From Zanthoxylum bungeanum (taxonomy: Eukaryota; Streptophyta; Magnoliopsida; Sapindales; Rutaceae): a stretch of DNA of 64,000 nucleotides. Both the position numbers and the translations under genes were made by a program. Location: the NCBI GenBank assembly GCA_019454045.1, contig SKCR01036762.1:248001-312000 (forward strand), in the 5' to 3' direction. Positions within the stretch are counted from its first letter, which is position 1. Each line of letters starts with the position of its first letter. This document shows, one piece after another, positions 12,778 through 25,209 of this stretch. Below the pieces are notes generated by a model. That model saw only the letters and a list, made by a program, of their open reading frames with translations, was not told the DNA's origin and did no database searches.

Positions 12778-14245
12778 AATCCTTGATAGATCGCGACAGC
12801 AGAGATGAACCATGACCTTCACCTCAAGGCTGCCCCCATAACATAGATGAACCCGTGAAGGATATCAAATCATTAGATTACATAATATTCAGCCATAGAA
12901 TAGAGCAGGATAAAAGATGAAAAGAACACTGACTATAAGAATTGATAGTAGAACGATCGATGTGTGACGACAATATAAGAAAAATACTTAGTAAGCAAAG
13001 ACAGAAGCATATCATAGAGAGATTTCTCAATATTGGATTAGAACCCAAGTTCTATTATGTTTTAACTTTTGTGATCTCTGAGAAGTATCTAGCCATAGTT
13101 AAGTTAACCAAACCACACGAGTTTGGGATGGCCTTAGCCACAGCAAATAAATCATCAAAGGTATAATATGCGTAAACGGACCTCAGGTAAAGATAAGATT
13201 TACAATAATACAACCTAGCATAAAGAGCAAGTCGTGTAAAGACAGCAACCGGATCGTTCTAGCAAAGTAATTAAAGGTGCAAAGAGTAAACCAGAACAGT
13301 ATAACCAGTGTTAACATAGTAATAAAGAACATTGCTTTAGTATAAAGGTATATATAATTAGGCTTAGTATGGATAACTTGCCTCAGAACTCCTTAGCCAA
13401 TTAAGAAGAATCACCAGAGAGAGAACTACCTGATATAACAACTTAAATATGAGAAACGGTATTGGGCAGTAAGTTAATTATAAGTTATGAAGTCCAAAAT
13501 ACACAGAGAAATATGTAAATCAAGAACCCAAAAGAAGAAGCTTAGAAGTAAAGAAAGTTTAGAAGGATGGAAAACAGAGAGGTCAAATAATAGGATAAGC
13601 TAAGAGAATAAATCTTAAGATAAGGTATATCTTAGAATAGCTGAAGAACCGAAGGTATACACAGGTCAATGGAAAGTGAAGGTTATTGGTTAGCACATAA
13701 AGCACTATGGAAATAATTAAACATGAAAAGTAACAGAAGTTCTTAAGGATATTTAAAGTTACCGTTGTCATGACAAGAGGTGTTAAGAGGGGTTATAAAA
13801 TCATAACAAAACTAAGGTAAGTAAGAGGACGGACTACGAATATGATACAATTTTGGAAATGAAGACTCGTGAAGATAGGTGGAAATAAAGGATGTTGAAT
13901 ATAGTGGAATTTTAGAAATAAAGTTCTGTGATGCATAACAGATAGGGGTAATATGATGATGAATATAGGGCATTGAGAAGAAGATCATGGAGTAAGTTTA
14001 AGGAATTACCTTTCAATTAGGAATTCAAGATATTATTCACCAAGGCCCATGAACCTTGGAATAATAGGCACAAGTATGACAAAATATTTCCAGAGGTTTT
14101 AGTAGTAAGATCTCGAAAAAAAGACCAGAAGGGGAATTAAGAAAGATAAGGATAGTCGGAGACATGGATATCCTCGACCAGGACAATATACGAGTTAAAC
14201 CCCATAAAGGATTCGAGGACGAATCCTATTGAAGGGGGGATAATT
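12778..14245 (+). mobile_element. Gypsy-1 internal region, right half, decayed
   Basis: This is the continuation of Gypsy-1 after the Copia-1 insertion. It is A-rich with no usable frame. Just before the polypurine tract, 14195-14230 reads like the usual end of chromovirus pol (...attcgaggacgaatcc...). Words near 14040-14090 resemble the tryptophan-containing end of a chromodomain region, but they are too decayed to be sure. Confidence 0.55.
14231..14240 (+). other. Gypsy-1 polypurine tract
   Basis: GAAGGGGGGA lies five bases before the LTR start at 14246, the expected place for plus-strand priming. It confirms plus orientation. Confidence 0.8.
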
Positions 14246-15149
14246 TGTAACAAACGAAAATCCCGACTACTATTACATAGAGAGATGAGTATTATATAAT
14301 ATAAATTATGTTTAAGTACATATATATTCATGGAACGACTTTGGGGATAAGCGGTAGATCCCTCGAAATTCCGATGCGAAACTGTATTATGTTCCACTCT
14401 GAAAAGCCCATGGTATTTGGGCCGTAAATTTTTCATACCAACTCTGAATTTAATGAATTTTATATCGCCGGAAAGCTGAGATCGAGGGCTACAACTTCCG
14501 CATTGCACTTTTTTCGAAATTCAGACTGGAAATGGGTTAAAAATCGAAATTTCCGTAACTGTACAGTATCTTCGAGAATTAACTAGAAATTGGGTGATGT
14601 GGCATCATCTCAACCATTTATTCCATCACAAAATCAACCTTAATTTGTCTATGTATAGCACAATATTCACCCTCTTCTTCATCATCAAAAACGTGAGGGG
14701 TGAGAGGAGTTGTTCAAATTTATTTTCTTATTTTTCAAGCAAATTTTTGGAAGTAATAGGTGATGATTTCAAGTCCATTTCATGAAAAGTAAGTTCCTTA
14801 TGACTTTCCTTTTCTATTTTCAGATTTGAGTTTGATTTTTTGAAGCCTCATTTTGCAACTTGCTTTACCCTACCAAAGAAATTTGTATAGTTAGCTTTGA
14901 TAGAGTTGGCAACATGTATTTTGGGTAATGTTTTGAAGTTATAAACATGTAACAAGGATGGTAAGAATATGAATATAATCGGGGAATTATGCTTGGTGAT
15001 CTTAGAATTCTAGATAATGGTTGGTGAATGGGAGGTGATATGAGATGAGTTTTGAAGTTGGAAAAGTTCCTATGTGATAATCTTAGCTTAAAGGCATGAG
15101 GATTGTTGTGTATGGCATAGAAAAGTGGAAAAATTAGGCCCTGAAATTG

Positions 15150-15320
15150 GCCTCGCGTCGCGACGCGTTCTAGAAAATAGGCGCCAAATTAGGTTTTGTC
15201 TTGTGCGCGTCGCAATGCGGGTGGATTTGCGTCGTGACGCGAACCAAAACCTAGATTTCTATTTTTGCTCTTCTTCAGGCCGCGTCGCGACGCGCGTGTC
15301 TTGGCGTCGCAACGCACGAC
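15150..15320 (+). repeat. CpG-rich palindrome array GCGTCGCGACGC inside the Gypsy-1 LTR
   Basis: Five versions of the 12-bp palindrome GCGTCGCGACGC lie within about 170 bp, near 15155, 15206, 15229, 15283 and 15305. Two are perfect and three carry one or two changes (for example GCGTCGTGACGC, GCGTCGCAACGC). The surrounding LTR is AT-rich and CpG-poor. The open frames that cross it are a composition effect. Confidence 0.75.
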
Positions 15321-15829
15321 CATTTTCCAGGGCATAATTTTTTTAGCCAATCTAGTTTCAACCCAAAATATTAGAGACCACTCGAAAGGCTTCGTATCAT
15401 CCTATATATATGTGAGTTACCATAGCACAAGTGTAAATCATTATATAGCGACGATAATTTTGGAATATATCTTATGATGTGAATTCTAATTAGGTTGTCC
15501 ATTGAAAGTCATCGCAAGAACCACAAAATGTTTTGGCAAAGTGTCGTTATGCTAGCGGAACTTCAAATCTGTGAGTGGACACTACCCTTTTTAAATTGAC
15601 TTTCATTTTTCTATTTTCATATCAGACTTTTTCTTTTTTAAGCTTTAGAGCGTTAGATTATTTTTACTACATTTATTTCATGAAAGTTTATGATTCAAGT
15701 TATGTTTGAGAAAGAAACGTTTACAGAGTTTGATTTTATGTTTTTTGAGGCATGGGGGAAAAACTCACCTCAGTATGTAACTTGTACAGACATGGAATTA
15801 ACGGACACTACATGTACACATGTAGAGGA

Positions 15830-16110
15830 CTGGGGGGACGGCAATACGTAATGCCCCCAGATCCTAGTTCAGGACTAGGGATGACAGATGCCCCTAGATC
15901 CTAAATTCAGAGCTTGGGTAGCAGAGATCTGCACCCCCAATTCTAGTTCAGTGGCTTGAAGGACGGTGATACGTAACGCCCTCAGGGACAGGAGTGGCGT
16001 GCTTTGGGGAACGGCGATACGTAACGCCCCAAAGTCATGGTTTTGCATTCCTGGCTCTAATTAGGCGTATGAGGGGACGGCGATACGTAACGCCCCCATA
16101 CGTCATGTTT
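15830..16110 (+). repeat. Quasi-palindromic GGCGATACGTAACGCC repeats in the Gypsy-1 LTR
   Basis: Four units of a GGGGACGGCGATACGTAACGCCCC-like word lie at about 15835, 15958, 16013 and 16072. The last is mirrored at 30-55 in the 5' LTR. Each has GGCG/CGCC arms around a TACGTA core. Similar words are common in long LTRs of plant chromoviruses. Confidence 0.7.
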
Positions 16111-16849
16111 TTCAGATACATACCAGTTTTCAGATATCAGATTTTCAGAAAATAGTTTTCAGAGGTCAGATACAAGAAATGGTTTTCAGAAAGCAAATAT
16201 TTTAGAAGCAGTTTTCAGAATAGATCCTTCAGATTTAAGTTTATAGAATCAGACTTTCAAAAACAGATTTCAGAAAAGTTACGTTTTACAAAAGAAATTC
16301 CAGACAAGTTTTTTTAAAATAGTTCATAGTTTTCAGACAAGCAAAATGATTTTCATATAATTTGGTTTTCTGGAAGAACCTTGGTTTCTGAATTAAGTAT
16401 TTTCATTATAGTATTCCAGTATTTATCGTCCACCCACTTAGATCGTTCAACGATCTAACCCTCTCCCAGTGTTTTATTTTGCAGGACTCTAGAGGACGAG
16501 CTCGGGAGGATGGATACTGATGGCAGTCACTAGATGGTCTGAGTCCACCACAATGTGTATAGAGTTACAGTTTAGTCAAAGTCATATATTTTACATAATG
16601 CGTAGTAAATATTTCATTTGTGATATGTTTAAATTTTATTGCCATGGTTGCCTTTTAGAGAAGTGTTAAGTTCATGACATGAGTCAAATGGTACATATAT
16701 GTGTTAAAATGATTTTGGGCAATGGTCCCACGTTTAAACTATAATTGAGATAAGTTAATATAGATGTATACAGTCAGTAAGCCAAGGGCTCAGAGGAATA
16801 GTACGGCCTATTCCCTGCCGGTAGCATCACCGGAATCGGGGATGTTACA

Positions 16850-19000
16850 ATTTGTTTCTCAAATGTTAAGCCCTTCAGCTCTCTGGAAATAGAGAGCTGA
16901 AGGCAATAGGGTTTTCAACCCTAATTGCTTCCAACCTTCTCTAAACACTTTAAAAACACCCAAAATTAATTTTTAACATCAAAACCAATATCAACACATA
17001 TTATAGAATAAAAATCAAGTTTTTCAAAATATAAAATATTTTTATAAAAACATAAATTCATTTTAAATACGCACTTGCATAAATTTTGAAACCAATACAC
17101 AAACCAAATTAAAATCCCAATAAGAAATGTGTCGTGAAGAATTCTAGGTCACCTAAAGGTAGTCAAGTGATTCTAGAATGGTAGTCATACCTCTAAGCTT
17201 TAATATAGAGTTCCAAACTCTAATTTTATGTTTATGTCTAACATAAATATTTTGACCTAATAACAAGTATATTGTGTTTATACCTCCAAATCATCCTAAC
17301 ACAATTTATTAGCCTTATTTCAACATTAAGTTATGTGATCATTCATCCAATACATAAAAGAACATAACTTAAGAGAAGTTCAAACTCACCTAGCAAGCTT
17401 GATGCAAATATCCAATCTTCTTCTCTTTGTTGAAATGGTAGGAGAACCTCCCAGGTTTGCAAACTTCACTCCAAGATCCAATCTCGATTTCTCCTAGATG
17501 AAATATTGTAGAGACCTCACAAGCTTCTCTAAACACTTCTCTAACTTAGGCTAATTTCTCTAAGAATTTGTTTGTACTTAGCTTCCTCAAGCTTTTGCTT
17601 TTTTTATTTAAAATCTTCCTAAAGTTTGCTATTTATAGCAAGACTTAGGCAATTTTTAATTAATAAAAATTATAATCAATTTTTAGGTGGGCTTAATTTA
17701 ATTTGTCCAAATATGTATAATTAGGTGTGACTAATCTCCATTGTCGACCACTTTGATTTAATCCAATTAAATCAAGACAAGGATTAGGAAATAGATTAGT
17801 TTAATGTTTGCCAGTTTGATTTAATCCAATTAAATCAAGTCAAAATCACCTATTATCATATACTTACAATTATCATAATATCCTCAAATGGTAGAGATAA
17901 TTATGTTTTTACAATTAAGCCCTTGTGTAATTATTGAATTAATCCAATTAGGCCAAATTAAATAATCAATGTTATCCAATAACACTTGATTATCTTGGTG
18001 TATAATTATAATATCAAATATTATCTTTTATTAAAATTAATCGGCTACCCAAGTGCTCAACGGGTACACTTCATATTGGGATTCTCTAAGTTCAGACACG
18101 TTCTTCATGTAAGCCTAGCTAATATGTACGTAATTCGGCCACCTCTGAATTCGTGAAGAACACGAATGACCTTTCTGAACTATACAAGTCGATGTCATCA
18201 CATATGTTTAACAATCCTTCTGTCATAGGCTATCCGAGTTGTGCTTAGGAAATATAGAATACACCGTCAAGTTTCCAAATGCGCACATATGATGTCGACA
18301 TATCCACGATTCTTTACAACTGATGCGATACACCATAGGTGGTCGGGTTGGCCAAAGTCTTAATAATCGTGACTTACTCATATGGATACTTAAACCCCTT
18401 ATGGTACATATATAGGCCGACGGATCCTATATTGACTCACACTTGATTACTGAGGGCATCGGTCCACACCCAACAAACATCTAGAGGCCATACCATGAAA
18501 GGTTTCTAACATACATGGCATTAAAGTGTGGAGGATCTCACACAAAATCAATGTTATCCTATAGTCAAAGGATTACATATGTTACTCGACTCGAGGAGAT
18601 TTCTATTGACGGTGGTGTGTACTTCCAACTATTAGAAATCACTTGTGAGTCATTCAGTATTCTGTCCAACCAATACCCACATGTCTATATGAGTTTCCAA
18701 AGCTCATGGTACATCGGGTTAAATCATTGGAACTCCAATTCAAATATACGACATGTGCTAGTCTTCTAAGTTATAGGAATTCGACCGTATTACAAAACTA
18801 ACTACTAAGAATAGTTTACAATATCAATATTTATCCCAATGTCGATCATCTAGTGTCCAGTATTAATACAAGACTATTCTAAGGTCGATGTCAGTCTTAG
18901 CATATCTATACATCAATCTAATACGCATAATGACAATACCATTAATAAGATATGAAATGAAAATGTAGTTATTTTATTAATAAATAATAAAATATACAAT
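16850..19000 (-). mobile_element. Old LTR-like sequence next to a copia gag fragment
   Basis: This AT-rich stretch has no coding potential. Its layout (U5-like part on the left, runs of restriction-like words at 18050-18900, AT-rich right end) resembles a minus-strand copia LTR, and it directly follows the gag fragment at 19001-19402. I cannot find both ends or a partner copy. Gypsy-1 ends at 16849 inside or at the edge of it. A perfect 11-bp hairpin lies at 16873-16902. Confidence 0.4.
16873..16902. other. Perfect 11-bp hairpin
   Basis: CTTCAGCTCTC and GAGAGCTGAAG are separated by TGGAAATA. It begins 24 bp after the Gypsy-1 LTR end. No role is known. Confidence 0.6.
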
Positions 19001-19402
19001 TCAGATTGGCACTCCAAGCACTAAATCTAACACCTTCATCAAAGCGGTCATCGCTGAGACCATTGCCTCATGATGAGACTGTTCTGAAGGCTGCCCGAGC
19101 ATGCCCTGTAATGACTCCATCATCAAAGATGATATAGCCATAGGTTTATGCTTTGCAGCAAGAACCTCAGATATCCCTATTAGCAAGTAGCAGCGGGCTT
19201 TCTCATTAGCCTCGACCCATTTTTGGTAGGCTTCGCGCATAGCTTGGCCAGAGTTTCTGCCTGGCTCGAAAGGACACTTCTTCATCTTGACAAACTTAAG
19301 GTTTTCACAAACCATAATGGCATTTATGTTACTTTTCCATTTTACATAATTTTCTCCCATCAATCTATCATTAGTGAGAATATCAATTATTAAAGAAACC
19401 AT
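19001..19402 (-). pseudogene. Copia gag fragment (UBN2 / retrotran_gag type)
   Basis: The minus-strand frame of about 133 codons starts at an ATG at 19402 (MVSLIIDILTNDRLMGENY...). It reads on through VKWKSNINAIMV, CPFEPGRN, EAYQKWVEANEKARCYLL, SEVLAAKH and MESLQGMLGQPSEQ. This is the N-terminal half of a Ty1/copia Gag of the polyprotein type. It stops at 19001 before any zinc knuckle, then goes straight into LTR-like sequence, so it is a truncated or gag-only piece. The frame stays open into the MITE on its right, but that part is not gag. It is unlike the gag remnants of Copia-1/2, so it represents a third copia lineage. Confidence 0.82.
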
Positions 19403-19504
19403 GGTTGAAATAAAACAAAGTAAACATACATTTAAAATTCGTTCATTGCATATTAAAATTATCAAACATTTAGGTATAAAATTAAACATGATGCATGAAC
19501 TATG

Positions 19505-20051
19505 TAGGGGTGTTTGCGGTGCGGTTCGGGTCGGTTTTTTCATTTTACACTTCAAACCGTGCGGGTTAGCGGTTTGGGAAATTAGAAACCGAAACTGAAA
19601 ATTTGATAAGAAAAGTCGCTGCGGTTCGAGTCGGAGGTTCAGTGGTTTGGGTTGACGTTTGGATTAGAAAAATTTTAATGAAAATTTTGTGTGTTTTCAC
19701 ATAATAATTGAAGAGAAAAAATACTTAATTTTTATTTATATATTGCATATTATAATATGATCATTAAATATCTTAAATTTCATGGTTAAAGAAGAAGAAA
19801 AATATAAAATAATTTCAAATTTAAACGTGTGTCTGTGGTTTAAGCGGTTCGGGTCTCGGGTGGGTCAAAATTTGCTATTTGGAAGGTTCGGGTCGCGGTT
19901 TGATTCAAAACCGCGAACCGACCCAAAATTTACGGTTCAGTTCACGTTAACCGGAAATCATTTTTAATATTTTTCCAAACCGTGAGGTTCTATTCGGGTT
20001 GGGGCGGTTCGGGTTGGGTTGCGATTTGAACCGAAACCGTGAACACCCTAA
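19505..20051. mobile_element. hAT-type MITE with 8-bp target duplication
   Basis: The left end TAGGGGTGTTTGCGG and the complement of the right end, TTAGGGTGTTCACGG, form imperfect terminal inverted repeats. Flanks GAACTATG (19497-19504) and GAACCATG (20052-20059) are an 8-bp target duplication with one change, as hAT transposases produce. The inside is full of GGTTCGGGT/AACCGAAACC subterminal words and has no transposase. It sits just upstream of the copia gag fragment, in that element's leader. Confidence 0.8.
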
Positions 20052-20368
20052 GAACCATGTATAATGAATTAGAAACCTAAGGGAATTACTATGCCACAGA
20101 AATTTATCATCCCACAAATAAGTACCGTCGTGTTGGGAAGCGGTCGCGAGTGCACTGTGGAAAATTAAAAATTATTAAAATTATGATGCCGCTTTCCCTT
20201 TACCCAAGACCCATTTGTTTTGATTATTCTACAAGCCTAGGAATGTTACTATATATTCTAAGCATAAAACTCATAAAACATGCAAAGAACATAAACCTAA
20301 ACATGATAACTATCATAAGAACTCTAATTAAAAAGAAAGAAAAAGACTTACTTGAACCCTAGACTCTG
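20052..20368 (-). mobile_element. Leader remnant of the older copia, left flank of Copia-2
   Basis: This non-coding stretch lies between the MITE and Copia-2. By position it is the leader of the element carrying the gag at 19001-19402. Its last five bases, CTCTG, pair with CTCCG after 30228 as the likely target duplication of Copia-2. Confidence 0.5.
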
Positions 20369-22386
20369 TGTTGGTTTATTCTAAGGTCCCAAGATCAAAT
20401 CAAGACATGAAATTATGTGTGAACACATCAACGGAGGTAGCGGAATACTCACATTGATCGGTTGAGTCGATTTGGAGACGAATGAGGCCAAAAACGTACT
20501 GCCTTTCACGCCCACTGCATGCAGTCCACTGCCCTGCAAAACAGAAATTTGAGTGAAGAAACGGAGCTCCTAGCTTCGTCGGATGGATCCCGTCTCATGG
20601 TCGAACCTCCCTACCACCTTCGCAAGACTTGTAAGTGTGCTAGCACTTGATTTCTCACCATGAGAAACCACTCTTGCTTCCCTTTAGCTCACGCCCAAAC
20701 TGGTTCCAAACCAGTGAACACTTTGCTCAAATGGGCGTGAGAGAAGAGAGACAATTTGAGAGAGAAGAAGTTGTGTGTTATCTTAATTAAAATGATTTAC
20801 CAAAAATAAATTTATATTTATGCCATAATTTATTAAATTAATAATAAATTTATGACACAAAACATGCAATGGCTTAGAGTGTCAAACACTCAATTTCCAT
20901 GCAATAACATTGAGTGCATTGTACACTATCTACATGCAAAGCATTAGAATGACATGTGTCATGTGGGCCCCACACGTTTCCAAATGAAAGTGGGCCCACG
21001 TGCACTCACGCGTTCGGGTTCGATATTTCCGAAATACCGAGCTTACGTCGCGACGTTAATTCAATCGAATTTAAATAAATAATTGCGCCTGGCGAAATTA
21101 TTATTTACGTCGCTAACGAATTAATTCTAAATTAACTCGTTTGCCCGAATTAAAATCTAATTTTAATTCCGCGTCGAAATCTAATTTCATTTAATATATC
21201 GAATATATTAATTCATCGATTAATTCCAAATTAATCGTTCTCTCTCTTTAGACGATATTTTATCCCGGATAAAATATCTCCGTTATTAATCCTAGATTAA
21301 TTTTCTCTCTCTCTTCTATAATCCCAGATTATTCAAGAGTGCGAGTTGTGCGTCATCGGTGGATTATCGGGAAGCGACCCATGAGATCCCCGGATAATCT
21401 GGCAGTAAATACGGTCGTCGGAGTATCCGAATCACGTACGTACCAAGTACTACGTTCTACCGATTTACGAGACAAGGTCGACTCCTAGCAAAGCACCAAG
21501 TCTTCCCAATTCTCCGGACATATTCATCTAAGAATATCATGATCTGTATCAAGCGTAGTATACAATTGTATTGTGCATATCGGCCCAGTATCGGATTGTC
21601 ACGTGCTAGGGCTGGGGCTGGATAAGTGTCTGCCCCGTCCGAAACACATATCGGATGTCTGGTAACTAGTCTCTATAATCGGATATTCATGACCTGGTCA
21701 TAATATCACGATTGGATGCGCATCACTTAAGAGCACTAATACCGTATCCTGCGTGACATCATCTCCATTATGACTGGAGTGACACTTCCGTTGACATCAC
21801 ATCCAATACACTACGATTCTCTGATAAACCCAGAAGTGGTGTACACAGAACCCGTTTAAGTCCCCCACCACCAAAACCAAAGTTTACGATTGTCGTAAGT
21901 ATTAGCGATGTAAGTCTCAGGTTAAGACTATACACACCTACCTTGATTTCGGCCTCCCATAGACACCTAGTCATAATACCAATGGATTCCGAAGGGTCTA
22001 TCCAGAGCGAAGCTGTTTCCCGTACCATCGGTGAAACACGACCTCCTATCGCACTTGCACAAGTATCCAATACTTATATATATGAGAACTATGCCGTTGT
22101 GCCCTCACAACGCGCACAAGTGCAATACTAGCCTATTCCGCATTATCGATGTCCAGTCTCGATAATACTACGGCTAGGGATATTTAATGATTAATCCTTC
22201 GTGGACTGATACTGTCTCATATCATCTCAATCCAGGAACTAATCATAGGGACCTCTCTTCATTTATATATCTATGGTGATCTAATCACAAATGACGAGAG
22301 TGCAATTTCCTTGTTACATAGTTAATTTGCTACAACAACACAATGATCTGTGCAAATAGTGACGCTATGGGTCATATTATCCAACA
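20369..22386 (-). repeat. Copia-2 3' LTR
   Basis: This LTR of 2018 bp starts TGTTGG and ends CCAACA, next to the polypurine tract. It is the same family as the Copia-1 LTRs, with shared words such as GGGAAGCGACCCATGAGATC. Confidence 0.9.
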
Positions 22387-22399
22387 ATCTCCCACTTGG
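22387..22399 (-). other. Copia-2 polypurine tract
   Basis: The minus strand reads GCCAAGTGGGAGAT into the LTR start, almost the same as in Copia-1. Confidence 0.85.
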
Positions 22400-22429
22400 C
22401 ACATAGCCAGTCACTCGAGTGTCTAACAC

Positions 22430-23900
22430 CCGAACTATGTAAGGTTCGCTCAAATTGCTGAGGAAAGGTTTTCGTCAGCGGATTTGTTCGATTATCGTTT
22501 GACGCGATTTACACGATCATCACATCGCCACGATGTATGATCCGAACGAATCAGATGATATAGAAGTATATATCTGGATCGTCGATGAGACCTTTAATTC
22601 CTTAGCCTGTGCTGACGCCTAGCTCAGCTGCTAACAGAACTATATCTAATCTAATTAGATTTACTTTCGACCCAAAAGACTTCTATTGCTGCCTCAGCTG
22701 CAGCAATAATCCGCATTTGTTGTTTATTCGGCAACAGTTATTTTGCTTGGAAGATTTCCAGCTCACTGTCCCGTTATTCAAACTTTATAGTACCGTAGTA
22801 TTTAATCGTTTGAAACTTGCTGCAGTGATCCCAGTCACTTCAAGTTCTCCTTCTCCATAGTTTAAGATAGCATCTTTAGTTCTCTGAGATACTAACAGAT
22901 GTTCTTAACTTCAATCCAGTGACTGTCACTTGGATTGACCGATTGTGACTCCATATGCTGAAGCGTATGAGACACCAATACAAGTACATTTTAAATGTAC
23001 AATTTCCCAGAGAGTGTTAACAACTCCAAATCTATCCCAGTAGATCTTTATTCCTTGAATAAAGGTTGTTACTCCCCAGAATTCTACGGAGAATTTCTAT
23101 TGAAAGCCAAGCTTTCAACAATAGCTTTATGGGAATTTCACTGTCAGTGCGCTCTCCCACTAACCTCCTTATATACACAAGAATATTTCGTTTTGAGTCA
23201 AATCATAAACCATTATGATTATTTCAAACGACAGTTCCAAGAACCTTATGCTTGCATCAATCCAAACATGGATCGAATAACCCGCAAACCTTGTTTGTCG
23301 GTTATACAAAATCGTCAGGATGTTGTAAACATCCTCCAAAAGGTTTCCTTTTCAGGAAAGCGATTTTGATCTAAACTGACACATTTCATAAATGAAATAT
23401 ACAGTTATTTTCAAGCATCTTCAAAATGGATTTACCATGGCAACAGGTAAAAGGTTGAACCGTTATTAACACATGTTGATAACGATACCTTTCCGTCAAA
23501 AGCTAGCTTTGCACGTTGGTATGTTGCCTTCCATGTATGTCTTCCTTGAAGACGTTTAATGTACCATAGGCACAACGCCTTGTGGTACAACAACTAGTAT
23601 CCAAACATAGTTGTTATACATGGAATCCATTTCGGACTCATGGCACTTTGCCATAACAGGGAGTCGATACCTCGTATCACTTCCTCATAACGTAGTCGGA
23701 TGGTACACCTCCATAAGATTGACATCTTTATGAGGTTAGATCAGAAACCCATACCCTAGGTTGTTTTCTGACTCTATCCGATCTACTAGTTTCTTGTGTA
23801 TTTGAAGATTAATGGTATAGATTCATCATAGATGAACTATTTGTGTTCCATTAAGGACTTCGTGCCTTGAACAGTATCACTCCGATTTTCATCGAGTATC
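22430..23900 (-). pseudogene. Copia-2 RT/RNase H remnant
   Basis: Near 22540-22470 the minus strand reads IIHRGDVMIV, a TAA stop (22509-22511), then IASNDNRTNPLTKT, the end of copia RNase H. The stop is at the same codon as in Copia-1. Near 23760-23640 decayed words of the RT linker (YEEVIRGIDS) can be read across a frameshift. The RT core is not readable. Plus-strand frames in this stretch, such as 22995-23369, are accidental. Confidence 0.7.
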
Positions 23901-24539
23901 ACTATCCTCCCACTGACCACTGCATATCGGTTTTCCTCTCAGGAAAACCGCATGGTGAGCAACAATTACATTGTTCTCATGTGGGATTTATAAGTACTAT
24001 ACTTAAGGTTTCCCTTAGGATAACCTATTTGGCACTTATCCAATTTGGGTCCTTAGTTTGGTATCATCCAAACGCTATGCCTGGCATACCCAAATTATCA
24101 GGAATGAGAAACCTCGTTTCTTCCCTGTTCATATCCTATATGATATCTGTCAAACAGATTTATATGGAACCTTATTCTAAATAAGTTTTGCACTGTTAAT
24201 ACATATCCTGTTGAAGGAAATAGTAGCTCAGAGCGACTCGTGATAAACCTTATCATGTCCAACAAAATTCGGTTTTAGTTCAGACACACCGTCTAACTGA
24301 CGTGTCTCGAGAGGAGTCCTCATCTGAAAGAATACCATACTCTTTCATGTACGTATGAAACTTACTGCTTAAGTTTTCCATTACGGTATTACCGTGGCGG
24401 AATAATACTATAGCCGATCTGTTTGTCTATTTCGTGTCGAAACTCTAAAAGTTTCCGATTTGTGTTCTTCAAAAGAAACACATACCACAACGTGATGTCA
24501 CATCCGTTAAGGTCACGAAATATTCATGTTCACATCTAG

Positions 24540-24770
24540 CCTAGCTAGATATGGGCCCACTTACTTCACCATGAATAGGGCTAACAGATCGGTGGCCCTT
24601 TTACTATTACCAAGTAAATAGTATTTTAGGTATTTAACCTAATAAACTAGATTCGTAGACCTTATTTGAATAGTCAAATCAGTCCTAGTACCCACTCTTT
24701 AAAAGTGTGGATATACGAGTCTTGTTTAATTGTGTCCCAGACAACAATGCCACAAATAAGTCTCTATTGA
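24540..24770 (-). pseudogene. Copia-2 GAG-pre-integrase / integrase remnant
   Basis: This is homologous base by base to 7120-7347 of Copia-1, including the stretch that encodes the DVSGP-type motif there, but with extra indels and stops. Recognised through that alignment only. Confidence 0.65.
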
Positions 24771-25209
24771 TCAAATCAATTTGAGCTATTTATTTGTCAT
24801 TTTATATGTTTGAGATTTTATTTATATTCAAAATATAAATTCTGTTATTTACATCCAATGTATTTATCTCAGTATCATCTTTATATAATGAAACACTTTA
24901 GTGTTCTAGAATATAAAGGTTTTATCCGTATCGGATTAAACACTGATATAGAGATAATGTCTCTAGATAAACTAGTTACATTATAACATTTCCTAATTTA
25001 AGTACATACCCAAAGGGTAGTTCCTAAACTTAGGTATCTACGGTCGAAACAGCGACTTTCGTCCCGTTTCCAATTCGCAGAGAAATCTCGGCTTGAAGCC
25101 AGTATCCAGCTCACAGCGGATTCTGAACGTCAATACATATATTTTATGTACCACACTAAGTATTTAAAATTCAATTTAATACTAGTAGTGAACATAACTT
25201 TGACAAATA

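Larger units (their letters stand above)
14246..16849 (+). repeat. Gypsy-1 3' LTR, complete (2604 bp)
   Basis: The LTR starts TGTAAC directly after the polypurine tract and ends GATGTTACA at 16849. The last 817 bp match window positions 1-807. The long LTR, ends, initiator-Met primer site and the repeated GGCGATACGTAACGCC words fit a Tekay/Del-type chromovirus, which I infer without alignment. It holds two motif arrays listed separately. The 5' target duplication lies outside the window. Confidence 0.85.

Noticed and set aside
15125..15477. Arg-rich overlapping plus-strand open frames in the Gypsy-1 LTR
   Set aside because: They arise from the GCGTCGCGACGC palindromes. No protein-like features.
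22995..24184. Plus-strand open frames of 124 and 105 codons in Copia-2
   Set aside because: They lie opposite the decayed RT of a minus-strand element and encode nothing recognisable.
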